The notes beneath the pieces are model-generated. The model saw only the letters and a program-made list of their open reading frames with translations, searched no databases and was not told the DNA's origin. A DNA stretch of 25,624 nucleotides from IMG/VR virus record IMGVR_UViG_3300042922_000465, positions 1 to 25,624 of that record; one strand, given 5' to 3'. This document shows, in pieces, positions 1 to 6,929 of this stretch; positions within the stretch are counted from its first letter, which is position 1; every line of letters begins with the position of its first letter. The stretch is from a virus. Made by a program: the position numbers and the translations under genes.

Positions 1-1108
1 GCGTCAGCTCGCCGCGATTAGCGCAGGTGACCGTAGGCAGCGGGGCGTGTGGATCGTTTACGCGGTCGCTGCCCTGATGCGTTGCTGGCGCGATGATCGG
101 GCTGGCCATGGCGAACGATCCGCCGCGCGGCCAAGAGGTCACGGTGCGCAGTGGGTCATGCGCAGACTGAACACTTTCGCCCGACCAGTTCGCGATCGGC
201 ACGATGAATGGGTCAGCGGCATCGATGACGAATTTCTTCATGCCCTTGGCGATCCGGCGCAGGGTGGCGGGTGCCAGCGGCTTTGCCCGGTCGAAAATGC
301 TTTTACTCGGGATGGTCCAGTCGATGCACTCCGCAGCGGTGCGCCACTTCTGTTGGCCCTTGGCCGGGTTCTTCGCGTGGGTCGGCTCAGGCCACACGAT
401 CGGCTGGCCGTCGCAACGGGCGATCATGAACAGTCGCTCGCGGCTGGTCGGCGCGCCGAAGTCGCAGGCCTTGATCACGCGCCATTCAACGGCGTAGCCC
501 ATACGCTGCAGCTCGGCGACGAACACCGCCCACGTTTGCCCGCGGCGTTTCGGGTCAGGCACCAGGAACTGCTGGTGAACCGGCACGACTTCGCCAGGCT
601 CGGCGATGGCACCCCCCAGCTTTATAACGCGGCCGGCCGACTTGCAGCGCTTGGCGATCAGCGGCCCCCACTGGAGGATCTGCTTCACGTTCTCCAAGCT
701 GATGACGCGGGGCTTCTTCTTGCCAGCCCACTTCAGGCCGATCCATGACAGGTTCCGAATCTCCCGCTTGCGCGGCTGGCCGCCGGCGGCCTGGCTGTGG
801 TGCGTGCAGTCCGGCGACATGTGGAACCAGCCAACGGCCTTGCCGCCGCATTCGGTGTCGGGGTCACCGTCGAACACGTCGGTGGTGAAGTGCACAGCGC
901 CCGGGTGATTCACGGTGTGCATGCTGATCGCTTGCGGGCTGTGATTCTTCGCAACATTCACCGCACGGCCCAGCCCCATCTCCAGCCCGGTACCGGCACC
1001 GCCGCCACCGCAGAAGAAGTCGACAACGATCTCATCGTCCTGAGTGCTGAAGCCGAGTCCGTATTGAGTTTTGAAATCGAAGGGGTGTTTCTTCTGTTGT
1101 GCGGACAT
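1..1108 (-). CDS. DNA (cytosine-5) methyltransferase, 3' end cut by window
   Basis: The minus-strand frame stays open from an ATG at 1108 to the window edge, giving 369 codons without a stop. It shows C5-methyltransferase motifs: motif I at residues 30-41 (DFFCGGGGAGTG), motif IV at about 97-101 (MSPDC, with Cys101 as the expected catalytic nucleophile), the ENV of motif VI at about 139-141, and a motif VIII-like APTSRERL further on. The family transfers a methyl group from S-adenosylmethionine to C5 of cytosine in a short target. The SPDC form of motif IV and the early FCGGGG are typical of phage-borne members. No partner restriction enzyme is visible, so a solitary enzyme that protects phage DNA or alters expression is the simplest reading. 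The target-recognition region lies towards or beyond the window start, and specificity cannot be read. Confidence 0.93.
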   Translation of the reverse strand, partial: MSAQQKKHPFDFKTQYGLGFSTQDDEIVVDFFCGGGGAGTGLEMGLGRAVNVAKNHSPQAISMHTVNHPGAVHFTTDVFDGDPDTECGGKAVGWFHMSPDCTHHSQAAGGQPRKREIRNLSWIGLKWAGKKKPRVISLENVKQILQWGPLIAKRCKSAGRVIKLGGAIAEPGEVVPVHQQFLVPDPKRRGQTWAVFVAELQRMGYAVEWRVIKACDFGAPTSRERLFMIARCDGQPIVWPEPTHAKNPAKGQQKWRTAAECIDWTIPSKSIFDRAKPLAPATLRRIAKGMKKFVIDAADPFIVPIANWSGESVQSAHDPLRTVTSWPRGGSFAMASPIIAPATHQGSDRVNDPHAPLPTVTCANRGELT

Positions 1109-1223
1109 AGGGGATCCTCGCCGCTCATCTCTATTGGATGTGCAGCCGTATAGTGGAAAGGAAAGGGTCTGCCGTGATATGAAGGCGATGGCACAAACGC
1201 CATTACTGGAAGGAGTCAGAAGC

Positions 1224-1670
1224 GTGAACGAAGTGGATTTTCAGTACGATCACGATAATTTTTCGCGATCCATTGTCATGGCGGCCGGTGGCTATGCACA
1301 TTCAAAGAGGGCCTTTGCTGGCTACGCCGAGCATTGGACGGAGCTCGCTACTGACACGCTCAAGGGCAACCTTTCGATTGAGATCGTTGACGACGGACGT
1401 GAGATTGCTGGCGTAATTTTAGGTAAAAAATTTCTGATCAGCGTTGTCCCGGTAATTGATGAGCGGAGAGGCTACGCAGAGGCAATCGTCACAACGCCGA
1501 ATCTACTAAATGGGGACCACGCTGAGTGCGGGAGATTTGTGATTGCACCGAACGGCTCGGTTCTTTCCTCGGACAAACAAGAGTTGGTTTCATGGGAAGA
1601 TAACTACGCAAGCTATCGCCTCTTGATTGCGGTGCTCCGCCGCGTTCTGGCGGCGCCTAATCAGGCGTGA
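1224..1670 (+). CDS. hypothetical protein, plus-strand island in the left operon
   Basis: 148 residues. I chose the GTG at 1224 because a strong ribosome site, GGAAGGAG (1208-1215), precedes it at normal spacing; upstream in-frame ATGs at 1179 and 1191 have no such site. The product looks soluble, acidic and mixed alpha/beta, with no membrane segment, signal peptide or motif I recognise. It opposes the flanking minus-strand genes, is less GC-rich than they are, and its 3' end overlaps the end of the convergent small gene by 14 bases. That context suggests an independently expressed moron. Function unknown. Confidence 0.7.
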   Translation: MNEVDFQYDHDNFSRSIVMAAGGYAHSKRAFAGYAEHWTELATDTLKGNLSIEIVDDGREIAGVILGKKFLISVVPVIDERRGYAEAIVTTPNLLNGDHAECGRFVIAPNGSVLSSDKQELVSWEDNYASYRLLIAVLRRVLAAPNQA

Positions 1671-1872
1671 CGACTTCGTCGTCAGGCTCTGGCGGATCAT
1701 CGGCCAGCGACTTCATGCCGGCCTCCTCGATGAGTCGCGACACCTTCTCGGTAACTACATAAGGTGTCGTGACACAACGAAGCATGTTGGCCTGTGTATC
1801 GAAATCGGCGGCGATCAGGTTCATCAGCAGCTGGTGAACTTCCTCCTGGTTGCTGGATTCGTGCTGCTTCAT
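1657..1872 (-). CDS. small hypothetical phage protein
   Basis: 71 residues with a helical middle and a very acidic, proline-containing C-terminus (residues 58-71). There is no recognised domain. The frame stays open upstream of the ATG at 1872 to a stop at 1918-1920 without another normal start codon, and no clear ribosome site precedes the ATG. The gene may therefore be the 3' remainder of a longer gene cut by insertion of the AT-rich cassette just upstream. Copy 1 of the paired-palindrome element (1734-1776) lies inside it and codes for its middle. It overlaps the convergent gene at 1224-1670. Confidence 0.55.
   Translation of the reverse strand: MKQHESSNQEEVHQLLMNLIAADFDTQANMLRCVTTPYVVTEKVSRLIEEAGMKSLADDPPEPDDEVVTPD
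1734..1776. promoter_or_regulatory. paired-palindrome element, copy 1
   Basis: On the plus strand GTCGCGACAC (1734-1743) is followed after 20 bases by GTGTCGTGACAC (1764-1775). The second arm is an imperfect form of the perfect palindrome GTGTCGCGACAC. The two palindrome centres (1737.5 and 1769.5) are 32 bp apart, exactly as in the copies at 10578 and 18159. Two dimers of one protein could bind the same face of the helix, about three turns apart. The binding protein is unknown. Confidence 0.7.
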
Positions 1873-2128
1873 CAGGTGCTTGAGTGGGGTCGACTTGGGA
1901 CCTACGTGCCGTATGCGCTATAGATTTAATTATTTCTAGCTCTGCTATTTTCACCTCTGCTTTCTATGCCGCCTGATGGTATCGGCTCCTTGCCTTTCGC
2001 AAAATATCACTGACGTTCTCAACGTCGACATACGATACGAGACAATGGATGATTGAAAATGATAAATTTGGAGCAGTTAAGATGGTCAGGTTTCGTCTAC
2101 TACATGAGAAATGTTTGCGGAGGTGCAT

Positions 2129-2515
2129 GTGAGTATGCTTGAGAGCAATGTCACGGTAGGTGATAAGGAAGTTGTTGCTTCTGGCTCTTTGGTTATCCCA
2201 AAGGACGCCGAATCGGCAACTGTTGGGGTAAAAGATTTAAAGTTCAATTTTATTTTTATTTCGGATGGTGGCGATCCTACGCTGAGTTACCAAGGTGGAG
2301 GGAAAGAGCTTAATATTATTATAAAGAATTATGCCGGTGGGACCTCTATTGGCCGCACTAGAGATTTTATGAAGGTGGGTAATATTGGGAGCTCCAAATT
2401 AGGTCTGGCCTATACTGTGCGAGTTAATAATAATCTTAGTCGCACTTTGATTTATACTTTTGTGAAGTTTCCTATGGAGTTGCCATCCGTCGAGAGTGAG
2501 GCTGTCGATGAGTGA
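2129..2515 (+). CDS. AT-rich cassette, first gene: soluble hypothetical protein
   Basis: 128 residues from GTG 2129, chosen because GGAGG (2119-2123) ends five bases upstream; ATG 2135 and ATG 2111 are alternatives. The protein is rich in beta-prone stretches and glycine (a GGGK segment, then YAGGTS), has no signal peptide or membrane segment, and ends acidic. Base composition and codon use are clearly more AT-rich than the phage backbone on both sides, which suggests separate acquisition. Its stop overlaps the start of the membrane-protein gene by eight bases, so translation is probably coupled and the two products likely act together. A 27-codon ORF (2059-2142) overlaps its start and could be a leader peptide. 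Family not recognised. Confidence 0.75.
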   Translation: MSMLESNVTVGDKEVVASGSLVIPKDAESATVGVKDLKFNFIFISDGGDPTLSYQGGGKELNIIIKNYAGGTSIGRTRDFMKVGNIGSSKLGLAYTVRVNNNLSRTLIYTFVKFPMELPSVESEAVDE

Positions 2516-2879
2516 TAATTCTATCGGTATAGAAACAACAGTTAAACCGCCGGAAAATAAAGTTGAAGTTATACATTTGAGTGGGGCGACAGAAAAGAAG
2601 TCTGGAATATTTAACTTTAATACTACGATGCCTTTTTCTAGTTTGATCGGAAAGGGTGATCAGGCCAAAGACTCTGTGGTTTGGTATCTGATAACCAGAC
2701 TTGTGAGAATGTCCTTTGCAGTGATTGCAGTGCTGTTTGCTGTAGATATATATTACAATAAAGGTGTAAATTGCATGTCAGTGCTGAAGGATACTTGGAG
2801 TGTTTTTGCTCCGATTATCACACTTGCAATGGGCTATCTGTTTGGAAAAAAAGAAAGAGGTAAGGCCGAGGCGGAATGA
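2508..2879 (+). CDS. AT-rich cassette, second gene: two-helix membrane protein
   Basis: 123 residues from ATG 2508, with GTGAGG (2496-2501) as ribosome site. Residues 1-60 are polar. Two hydrophobic segments follow, about 65-83 (VRMSFAVIAVLFAVDIYY) and about 97-113 (WSVFAPIITLAMGYLFG), then a charged KKERGK tail. The predicted form is an inner-membrane hairpin with a large N-terminal cytoplasmic domain. A soluble protein coupled to a small two-helix membrane protein is an arrangement seen in exclusion and abortive-infection modules, but nothing here proves that role. A holin-like function is less likely because a lambda-type holin lies in the lysis region. A hairpin terminator follows. Confidence 0.75.
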   Translation: MSDNSIGIETTVKPPENKVEVIHLSGATEKKSGIFNFNTTMPFSSLIGKGDQAKDSVVWYLITRLVRMSFAVIAVLFAVDIYYNKGVNCMSVLKDTWSVFAPIITLAMGYLFGKKERGKAEAE

Positions 2880-2960
2880 ATTTAAATTGCTGATTCTGTA
2901 CATTTTTTGTTTTCGGTAAGTAGTTTTTATAGCGCTTTTGCTCAGTTAAAAGTGCAGATG

Positions 2961-2980
2961 GAGGCTTGTCGGCCTCTTTT
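2961..2980 (+). terminator. intrinsic terminator of the AT-rich cassette
   Basis: GAGGC (2961-2965), a six-base loop and GCCTC (2972-2976) are followed by TTTT. Imperfect pairing extends outward (GCAGA 2954-2958 with TCTGC 2983-2987). It lies about 80 bases after the membrane-protein gene and would stop plus-strand transcripts before they run into the convergent left operon. Confidence 0.7.
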
Positions 2981-3034
2981 ACTCTGCTTGCCGGCAGTGC
3001 GAGCCATGTTTGACATTTTGTTGCTGGATGCGGG

Positions 3035-3508
3035 CTATGCGGCGCATGAATCGACCTTCACCTGATGCCAGGCGCCGGCGGCGTAGAACAATTTCGCGGC
3101 TTGGGCGTCGTCCATTGATATCTCGTCTGGAATGGCGATCCAACCTGACGCGACCAGATGGTTCGGGTTCGCGCTGTTGCGCAGCTCTAGGTAGTAATGC
3201 TCCATGGCATCAGTGAGGCGCTCGACCTTGTAGATGCCCTCGGGCGAGATCTCCACCGACTTGATGTACTCGGCGCCGCGCTCGTCTCGACACATGGCGG
3301 CGATATAGATCGTCCAGCGGTAGGAGAAGTCGAAGATTGCGTTGGCGATCGCCAGGCTGCGGATCTGCTTGCAGCTCTTCCAGTTCGCCATGATCTGGCT
3401 GCCGCTGGGATCGATGTTCACCACCGCGACGTGGTTGGTGCGCAGCAACGCCCGGCAGCTGCGTTCAGCCCGGGCGAAACCGTTGTTGGGTTTGCGTTTC
3501 GACTTCAT
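3035..3508 (-). CDS. hypothetical protein of the left operon
   Basis: 157 residues. The basic N-terminus (MKSKRKPNNG) is followed by a mixed alpha/beta body with several aromatic residues and two spaced cysteines, and no membrane helix or known motif. Its start overlaps the stop of the upstream gene in an ATGA arrangement (3505-3508), so the two are translationally coupled. Operon position between the Gp157-like gene and the methyltransferase suggests an early accessory protein, but no function can be named. Confidence 0.8.
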   Translation of the reverse strand: MKSKRKPNNGFARAERSCRALLRTNHVAVVNIDPSGSQIMANWKSCKQIRSLAIANAIFDFSYRWTIYIAAMCRDERGAEYIKSVEISPEGIYKVERLTDAMEHYYLELRNSANPNHLVASGWIAIPDEISMDDAQAAKLFYAAGAWHQVKVDSCAA

Positions 3509-3747
3509 AGCGATTCCGCCATTTTGCGCAGCGCCTTGCGTTCAGCGGCCGATATCGGCTTCGGGCGCCGCTTGAGGACCGTTTCAGGGTCTATTTTCTT
3601 CGAGCGGGGCGGTGGCAGTGGATTGCGCGGCGGGTTTTTCAGTTGGTCGATCCGCCCGCCGGCGGCCAAGTACTGCGCGATTCGTTCAGCGATCGACTCG
3701 GAGTCAGGTCGGTGCTGCTCGACGAGGTTGAGGTGGTTGCTGATCAT
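3505..3747 (-). CDS. small basic hypothetical protein
   Basis: 80 residues. A helical N-terminus (about 15-37, ESIAERIAQYLAAGGRIDQL) is followed by a proline- and lysine-rich linker (about 38-65) and a basic C-terminal helix containing ERKALRKM. Small size, basic charge and proline-rich linker would suit a DNA- or RNA-binding accessory protein, but no domain is recognised. GAGG precedes the ATG at normal spacing. It is coupled by a four-base overlap to the next gene of the operon. Confidence 0.75.
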   Translation of the reverse strand: MISNHLNLVEQHRPDSESIAERIAQYLAAGGRIDQLKNPPRNPLPPPRSKKIDPETVLKRRPKPISAAERKALRKMAESL

Positions 3748-3754
3748 GCTGGCC

Positions 3755-4318
3755 TCACTTGATCCGGATCGAACTGTCGCCGCGCTCCAAATGCGCGTAG
3801 GCAGGTTCTTCGAGCAGTTCGTGTTCTGCGTCTTCGCCGGCGGCCATGCGCTTGCGCACGGTTTCGTTGTGCTCGCGAATTTCCTTGAGCTTGGCGGCGA
3901 TCGCGTTCTTGTCCGGGGCGATGCTAGTTTTCACGGATGTCAGTTCGTCTGGCACCGCGTCCTCGTTGTCGACGATGACCTTCTCCTTGCCCAGGGCCAA
4001 TGTGATGGTGAACAGCGGGCGCTTGATCGACTTGAGGTTGGCGGCTTCCATGTTGCGGCGCAGGTAATCGCTGATCTGCGCAACGCTGTTGGACTTGATG
4101 CGCTTGAGCTCGGTCAGTCGCTCAATCTCGGTGTCGATGGCTGTCACGTCGCTTTCAATGTTGCGACGCAGCATGACGATGTTGTCGGCCTTCACCTCGA
4201 ACTCGCCTTGGATCTCGTCCATCGCGTGCTGCAGGGCCTCTTTCAGGCCCTCGTCGTCGGTGTCTGCCATTCCCTGAAGTTCGGCGAGCTTGCCGGTCAG
4301 TGCGTAGAGCTGGGTCAT
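3755..4318 (-). CDS. siphovirus Gp157-family protein
   Basis: 187 residues. The pattern matches the Sipho_Gp157 family: a long coiled N-terminal half (about 1-100, with repeated AIDTEIERLTELK-like heptads and an RRNMEAANLKSIK segment) and a conserved block around FTITLALGKEKVIVDNEDAVPDEL (about residues 103-126, interrupted here only for length). The family was named from Streptococcus thermophilus phages, where it was linked to phage resistance; in phage operons it commonly travels with single-strand annealing or binding proteins, as here. AAGGAG lies about eight bases before the ATG, which overlaps the upstream gene's stop by four bases. Biochemical role unknown. Confidence 0.8.
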   Translation of the reverse strand: MTQLYALTGKLAELQGMADTDDEGLKEALQHAMDEIQGEFEVKADNIVMLRRNIESDVTAIDTEIERLTELKRIKSNSVAQISDYLRRNMEAANLKSIKRPLFTITLALGKEKVIVDNEDAVPDELTSVKTSIAPDKNAIAAKLKEIREHNETVRKRMAAGEDAEHELLEEPAYAHLERGDSSIRIK

Positions 4319-5049
4319 GCTGCATTCTCCTTGCCGGGCTCAATGGCCGCTTTGCGCTCTTCAAAGGCGCGAGTGATTCGGGCGATGAAAGTCGGCTCGT
4401 TGCGGCGGGTCGCCTCGCGGATGTATTTAACGTTCAGCATTTTCAGTTCGTGGGCGGTCACGGCCTTGCCCATCGTTTCCACCGCGGAATTCAGCCACTC
4501 CAGACGCTCCTGCTTCTGACGCAGGATTTCGGCGTCCTTGTCCACTGCCTGCTCGATCGCTTGTTCTTCCTTGAGCTGCTCGACGTAGGTGTGGTCATCG
4601 AACATCCCGAGGAACACGTCTGCACTGAAGCCGAGCATCGACAGAGATTTCTTGATGGCGTCGGTCAGCGACTTCTTCGGCGCTTCCCCGTCTGTGGTGG
4701 TGCCGTACTTCGATTTGTAGAGGTAGCGCGTACAGCCGTATTGCTCGATCTCGCCGCGCTTCCCGCCCAGCTCAAACCAGAAACGAATCTTGATGGTGTG
4801 GTTCAGCTCGCGACCGAGCACCAGGCGTTTGTCGCCTTCGCCGCTGACCATTTCGGAACCCTCATCGAAGCGTTCTTCAACGATCGACCAACCGAAGCCA
4901 ATGCCGACCGGGCCGAAAATCTCAGTCGCTTTCATGATCATCGCCGTGCCGTTGAGGCTGGTGATTTTCTGCCCGCCAACCTCGGCGGCTTTGGTGTAAC
5001 GGGTATCGGTCGTGCTGACCTTGTCCCAGATCTGCATGTTCGTAGACAC
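4315..5049 (-). CDS. Rad52-like single-strand annealing protein (putative)
   Basis: 244 residues from a GTG at 5049 with AAGGA upstream; ATG 5037 is an alternative. The region at about 125-147 (KKSLTDAIKKSLSMLGFSAD) resembles the conserved TDA-x-KRAL-x-x-FG block of the Rad52 fold. It is preceded by a beta-rich core (about 45-115), and the tail is charged and probably helical. Members of this fold anneal complementary single strands in phage recombination, in the role of Red beta. The neighbouring Gp157-like gene, coupled by a four-base overlap, fits a left-operon recombination module. No partner exonuclease is seen in the window. Family assignment is by motif resemblance only; ERF- or RecT-type signatures are not evident. 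Confidence 0.6.
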   Translation of the reverse strand: MSTNMQIWDKVSTTDTRYTKAAEVGGQKITSLNGTAMIMKATEIFGPVGIGFGWSIVEERFDEGSEMVSGEGDKRLVLGRELNHTIKIRFWFELGGKRGEIEQYGCTRYLYKSKYGTTTDGEAPKKSLTDAIKKSLSMLGFSADVFLGMFDDHTYVEQLKEEQAIEQAVDKDAEILRQKQERLEWLNSAVETMGKAVTAHELKMLNVKYIREATRRNEPTFIARITRAFEERKAAIEPGKENAA

Positions 5050-5092
5050 GGGGAATCCTTGCCGCGACGTGCGCAGCGCTTAAAGTTGAGCG

Positions 5093-5209
5093 TCAGGAAG
5101 TGATGCGATCGGCGAGGGCGCCGAGCAGCATCAGGAAGGTGTAAATCGCGAGAACTCGAAACGACCCGCGCCGAATCAGCAGGCGGCGCGCCCGCTGAAG
5201 GCTGGTCAC
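5093..5209 (-). CDS. 38-residue basic membrane peptide
   Basis: GTG at 5209 overlaps the upstream stop (GTGA, 5206-5209). The product has a strongly basic N-terminus (RARRLLIRRGSFR, about 6-18), then one hydrophobic segment (about 19-32, VLAIYTFLMLLGAL) and a short tail. It would sit in the inner membrane with the basic end inside. The precise coupling and sensible charge pattern support a real gene despite its length. Function unknown. Confidence 0.5.
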   Translation of the reverse strand: MTSLQRARRLLIRRGSFRVLAIYTFLMLLGALADRITS

Positions 5210-5331
5210 CGGAACACGTGGTAGGTGGTGGAGCGCGGCACCTGGCAAGTGCCCGAGCCGTCTTTCACGATGCCGTAGGCGCCGGCACCGGCAACCAGAA
5301 TCACAACGAGAATCCAGTAGACGAGGTTCAT
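5206..5331 (-). CDS. 41-residue single-pass membrane peptide
   Basis: ATG at 5331 overlaps the preceding gene's stop by four bases. Residues 2-20 are hydrophobic (NLVYWILVVILVAGAGAYG); the remainder is polar with one cysteine (CQVPRSTTYHVF). A cleavable or anchoring N-terminal helix with a periplasmic tail is likely. It is coupled both upstream and downstream. Function unknown; similar tiny membrane proteins are common in early phage operons. Confidence 0.55.
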   Translation of the reverse strand: MNLVYWILVVILVAGAGAYGIVKDGSGTCQVPRSTTYHVFR

Positions 5332-5522
5332 GGCCGAGCCCTCACAGCGATACGCCCGCCTTTCATGGTCACCGACAGGCGCTGCGGGAGGCTGTCGACC
5401 AGATCCTCGCGCTTGCGGCCGATCACTTCATTGAAGGGCAGGCCGAAGCCGAGAATCGCAATGCGGCGCTCGATATCCTCGAGCTGCTCATCGGCCAGCG
5501 TTTTCACCAGAGGGGTTGTCAT
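5328..5522 (-). CDS. small hypothetical protein
   Basis: 64 residues, acidic and helical at the N-terminus (about 1-25, containing DEQLEDIERRIAILG), with a short basic C-terminal strand region. An AAGGAG ribosome site lies about seven bases before the ATG. The gene overlaps both neighbours by four bases. No domain recognised. Confidence 0.7.
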   Translation of the reverse strand: MTTPLVKTLADEQLEDIERRIAILGFGLPFNEVIGRKREDLVDSLPQRLSVTMKGGRIAVRARP

Positions 5523-5734
5523 GCCGAAACTCCTTTCAGATGCGTGTTGCGCTCGACGAACTTGGCGTCCAGCGCATCCCGATAACGATTGGCGGTGCGG
5601 GTGTCGATGATCTCGGCGAACTCCGCCATTTCGATCATGCCCATGACGAAGGTGCGATCCGGCACCGGAGTGCAGGACTTGCGCATCTTCGCGATCTCAA
5701 GGCCCAGCCGGGCCAGTGCTACCTGATTGCTCAT
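5519..5734 (-). CDS. small hypothetical protein
   Basis: 71 residues, mostly helical, with a short loop (CTPVPDRT, about 21-28) and a C-terminal helix rich in charged residues (YRDALDAKFVERN). No membrane segment. Start and stop overlap neighbours by four bases, so it is a coupled member of the left operon. No family recognised. Confidence 0.7.
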   Translation of the reverse strand: MSNQVALARLGLEIAKMRKSCTPVPDRTFVMGMIEMAEFAEIIDTRTANRYRDALDAKFVERNTHLKGVSA

Positions 5735-6156
5735 AGCTCGTTGTCCTCGGCCTGGGCGATCAGCGCGTCGTCAGCAAGGGGGCGAAGTAGGCCCTCTGCG
5801 ATTTCGCCGAGCTTGCCCAGTGGGTGATCGCTTGGACCGAGGAGTTCGGCGGCGGCGACCTTGTCAGCGTGACCGCGCTCGGCGGCGATCAGCAGGTACC
5901 CCAGCGAAGCCGTGGTGACCTCGCAGTCTGCAAGCCGTCCGTTTGCATGCTCATCAACTGCCAGAGCGAACTGGGCCAGCGTGACGCCCTGAGCCGGCCG
6001 CATGCGGCGCTGAAACGAGACATCGCAGCCGAACCGCACCAACTGCTCGGAAGCGTTGTACAGCCACTCAGTCCGAGCCACTTCGCGAGGGCTTTCGCTC
6101 ACCGGAGGCGGCAGGCGGTTATCGAATTCACTTTGTGCGAGCGCGGTTGCGTTCAT
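5731..6156 (-). CDS. hypothetical alpha-helical phage protein
   Basis: 141 residues from ATG 6156 with GGAGG just upstream. Soluble, acidic and predicted mainly helical: a conserved-looking TEWLYNASEQLVRFG (about 29-43) and alanine/leucine-rich helices to the C-terminus. No catalytic motif or DNA-binding fold can be seen. Coupled to the following small gene by an ATGA overlap. Confidence 0.75.
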   Translation of the reverse strand: MNATALAQSEFDNRLPPPVSESPREVARTEWLYNASEQLVRFGCDVSFQRRMRPAQGVTLAQFALAVDEHANGRLADCEVTTASLGYLLIAAERGHADKVAAAELLGPSDHPLGKLGEIAEGLLRPLADDALIAQAEDNEL

Positions 6157-6180
6157 GGTTGCCTCCAGAGTGGCGGTAGA

Positions 6181-6768
6181 TCAGGAGTCTGCTGCGATAT
6201 CGGCGAGGATTTGCGCCTTGCGCTTCTCGAAGCGAGCGCTCCAAGTTGGTCTGCCATCTAAGTGCCAGATGGTCGCGCCGCGCTTGCGGAGCTTCCGAGC
6301 TCGAGCTGGAGAAATTCGATTCCCCCATTTTTCGGTGCGGTAAATGGCTTCCCAGTACTCGACCGTCTCGCGCTTGTCGTACTTGTAGTACCGGCTGCTG
6401 GGCTTGTTTTTCGAGAGCCATTCGTTCACCAGCGATACGTCAACTGTGGCCGAGCTGAAGACGTAGCAGCGCACAAGAGACTCAAGGGTACCGACGCCGA
6501 TCTGCGCGGTTGGCACGCCAACATCGGCACCGCACGACCAGACCTGACCCCTGCATTCCAGCGTTGACCCATCCGTGAGCTGGATCGTGAATTCCCGCCC
6601 GGCGAAGGCGTCGCGCGACCCCGGCACAATTTGGAGGAAGTCGTAAAAGCCGCCGTCGTTCGATACCAAAAGGTTTCCGGTGCGCTCGTAAACGCAGCGG
6701 GGTAATTCGTCGAGCAGCAGAAACGTCTGCCCCTGCTTCGTCCTGATCACATCAATGATCTTCGGCAT
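6181..6768 (-). CDS. hypothetical protein, basic C-terminus
   Basis: 195 residues. I chose ATG 6768 because AGAGG (6777-6781) precedes it by eight bases; the frame continues 14 codons upstream to 6810 without a better site. The N-terminal half is beta-rich (about 1-110). The C-terminal half (about 125-195) is very basic, with KKPSSRYYKYDKRE-like and ARARKLRKRGATIWH-like stretches, suggesting nucleic-acid contact. No known domain. Its start codon shares one base with the stop of a 53-codon ORF upstream (TAATG). Confidence 0.75.
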   Translation of the reverse strand: MPKIIDVIRTKQGQTFLLLDELPRCVYERTGNLLVSNDGGFYDFLQIVPGSRDAFAGREFTIQLTDGSTLECRGQVWSCGADVGVPTAQIGVGTLESLVRCYVFSSATVDVSLVNEWLSKNKPSSRYYKYDKRETVEYWEAIYRTEKWGNRISPARARKLRKRGATIWHLDGRPTWSARFEKRKAQILADIAADS

Positions 6769-6929
6769 TACGGAAACCTCTTTGGTTGATCCAACAAAAC
6801 TCGGATGCACTCATCCGCTCCGCTGGTTGCCGTTGGGCGCGGAGGGGAGTGCATTCGGGTGGTGTCGGGGAGGGTGGGGCAGATGGCCGGAGCTGATCCC
6901 GGCATTACTATTAGCGGTCTTAGTGACAC
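6768..6929 (-). CDS. possible 53-residue proline-rich peptide
   Basis: Opens at GTG 6929 (or ATG 6905 in frame) and ends in a TAATG junction with the following gene, the arrangement expected of re-initiation. The peptide is rich in Pro, Thr and Arg, with three cysteines and no known domain. There is no convincing ribosome site, so it may be only a leader ORF or chance. Confidence 0.35.
   Translation of the reverse strand: MSLRPLIVMPGSAPAICPTLPDTTRMHSPPRPTATSGADECIRVLLDQPKRFP

Noticed and set aside
2059-2142. 27-codon leader ORF before the AT-rich cassette
   Set aside because: No ribosome site and overlap with the gene start; mentioned only as a possible leader.
3284-3293. GTCTCGACAC, near-match to the palindrome element
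   Set aside because: One mismatch and no partner 32 bp away on either side.
3197-4519. 440-codon plus-strand ORF
   Set aside because: It runs opposite to several coupled, well-initiated minus-strand genes and has no recognisable domain; it is a shadow of GC-rich coding sequence.
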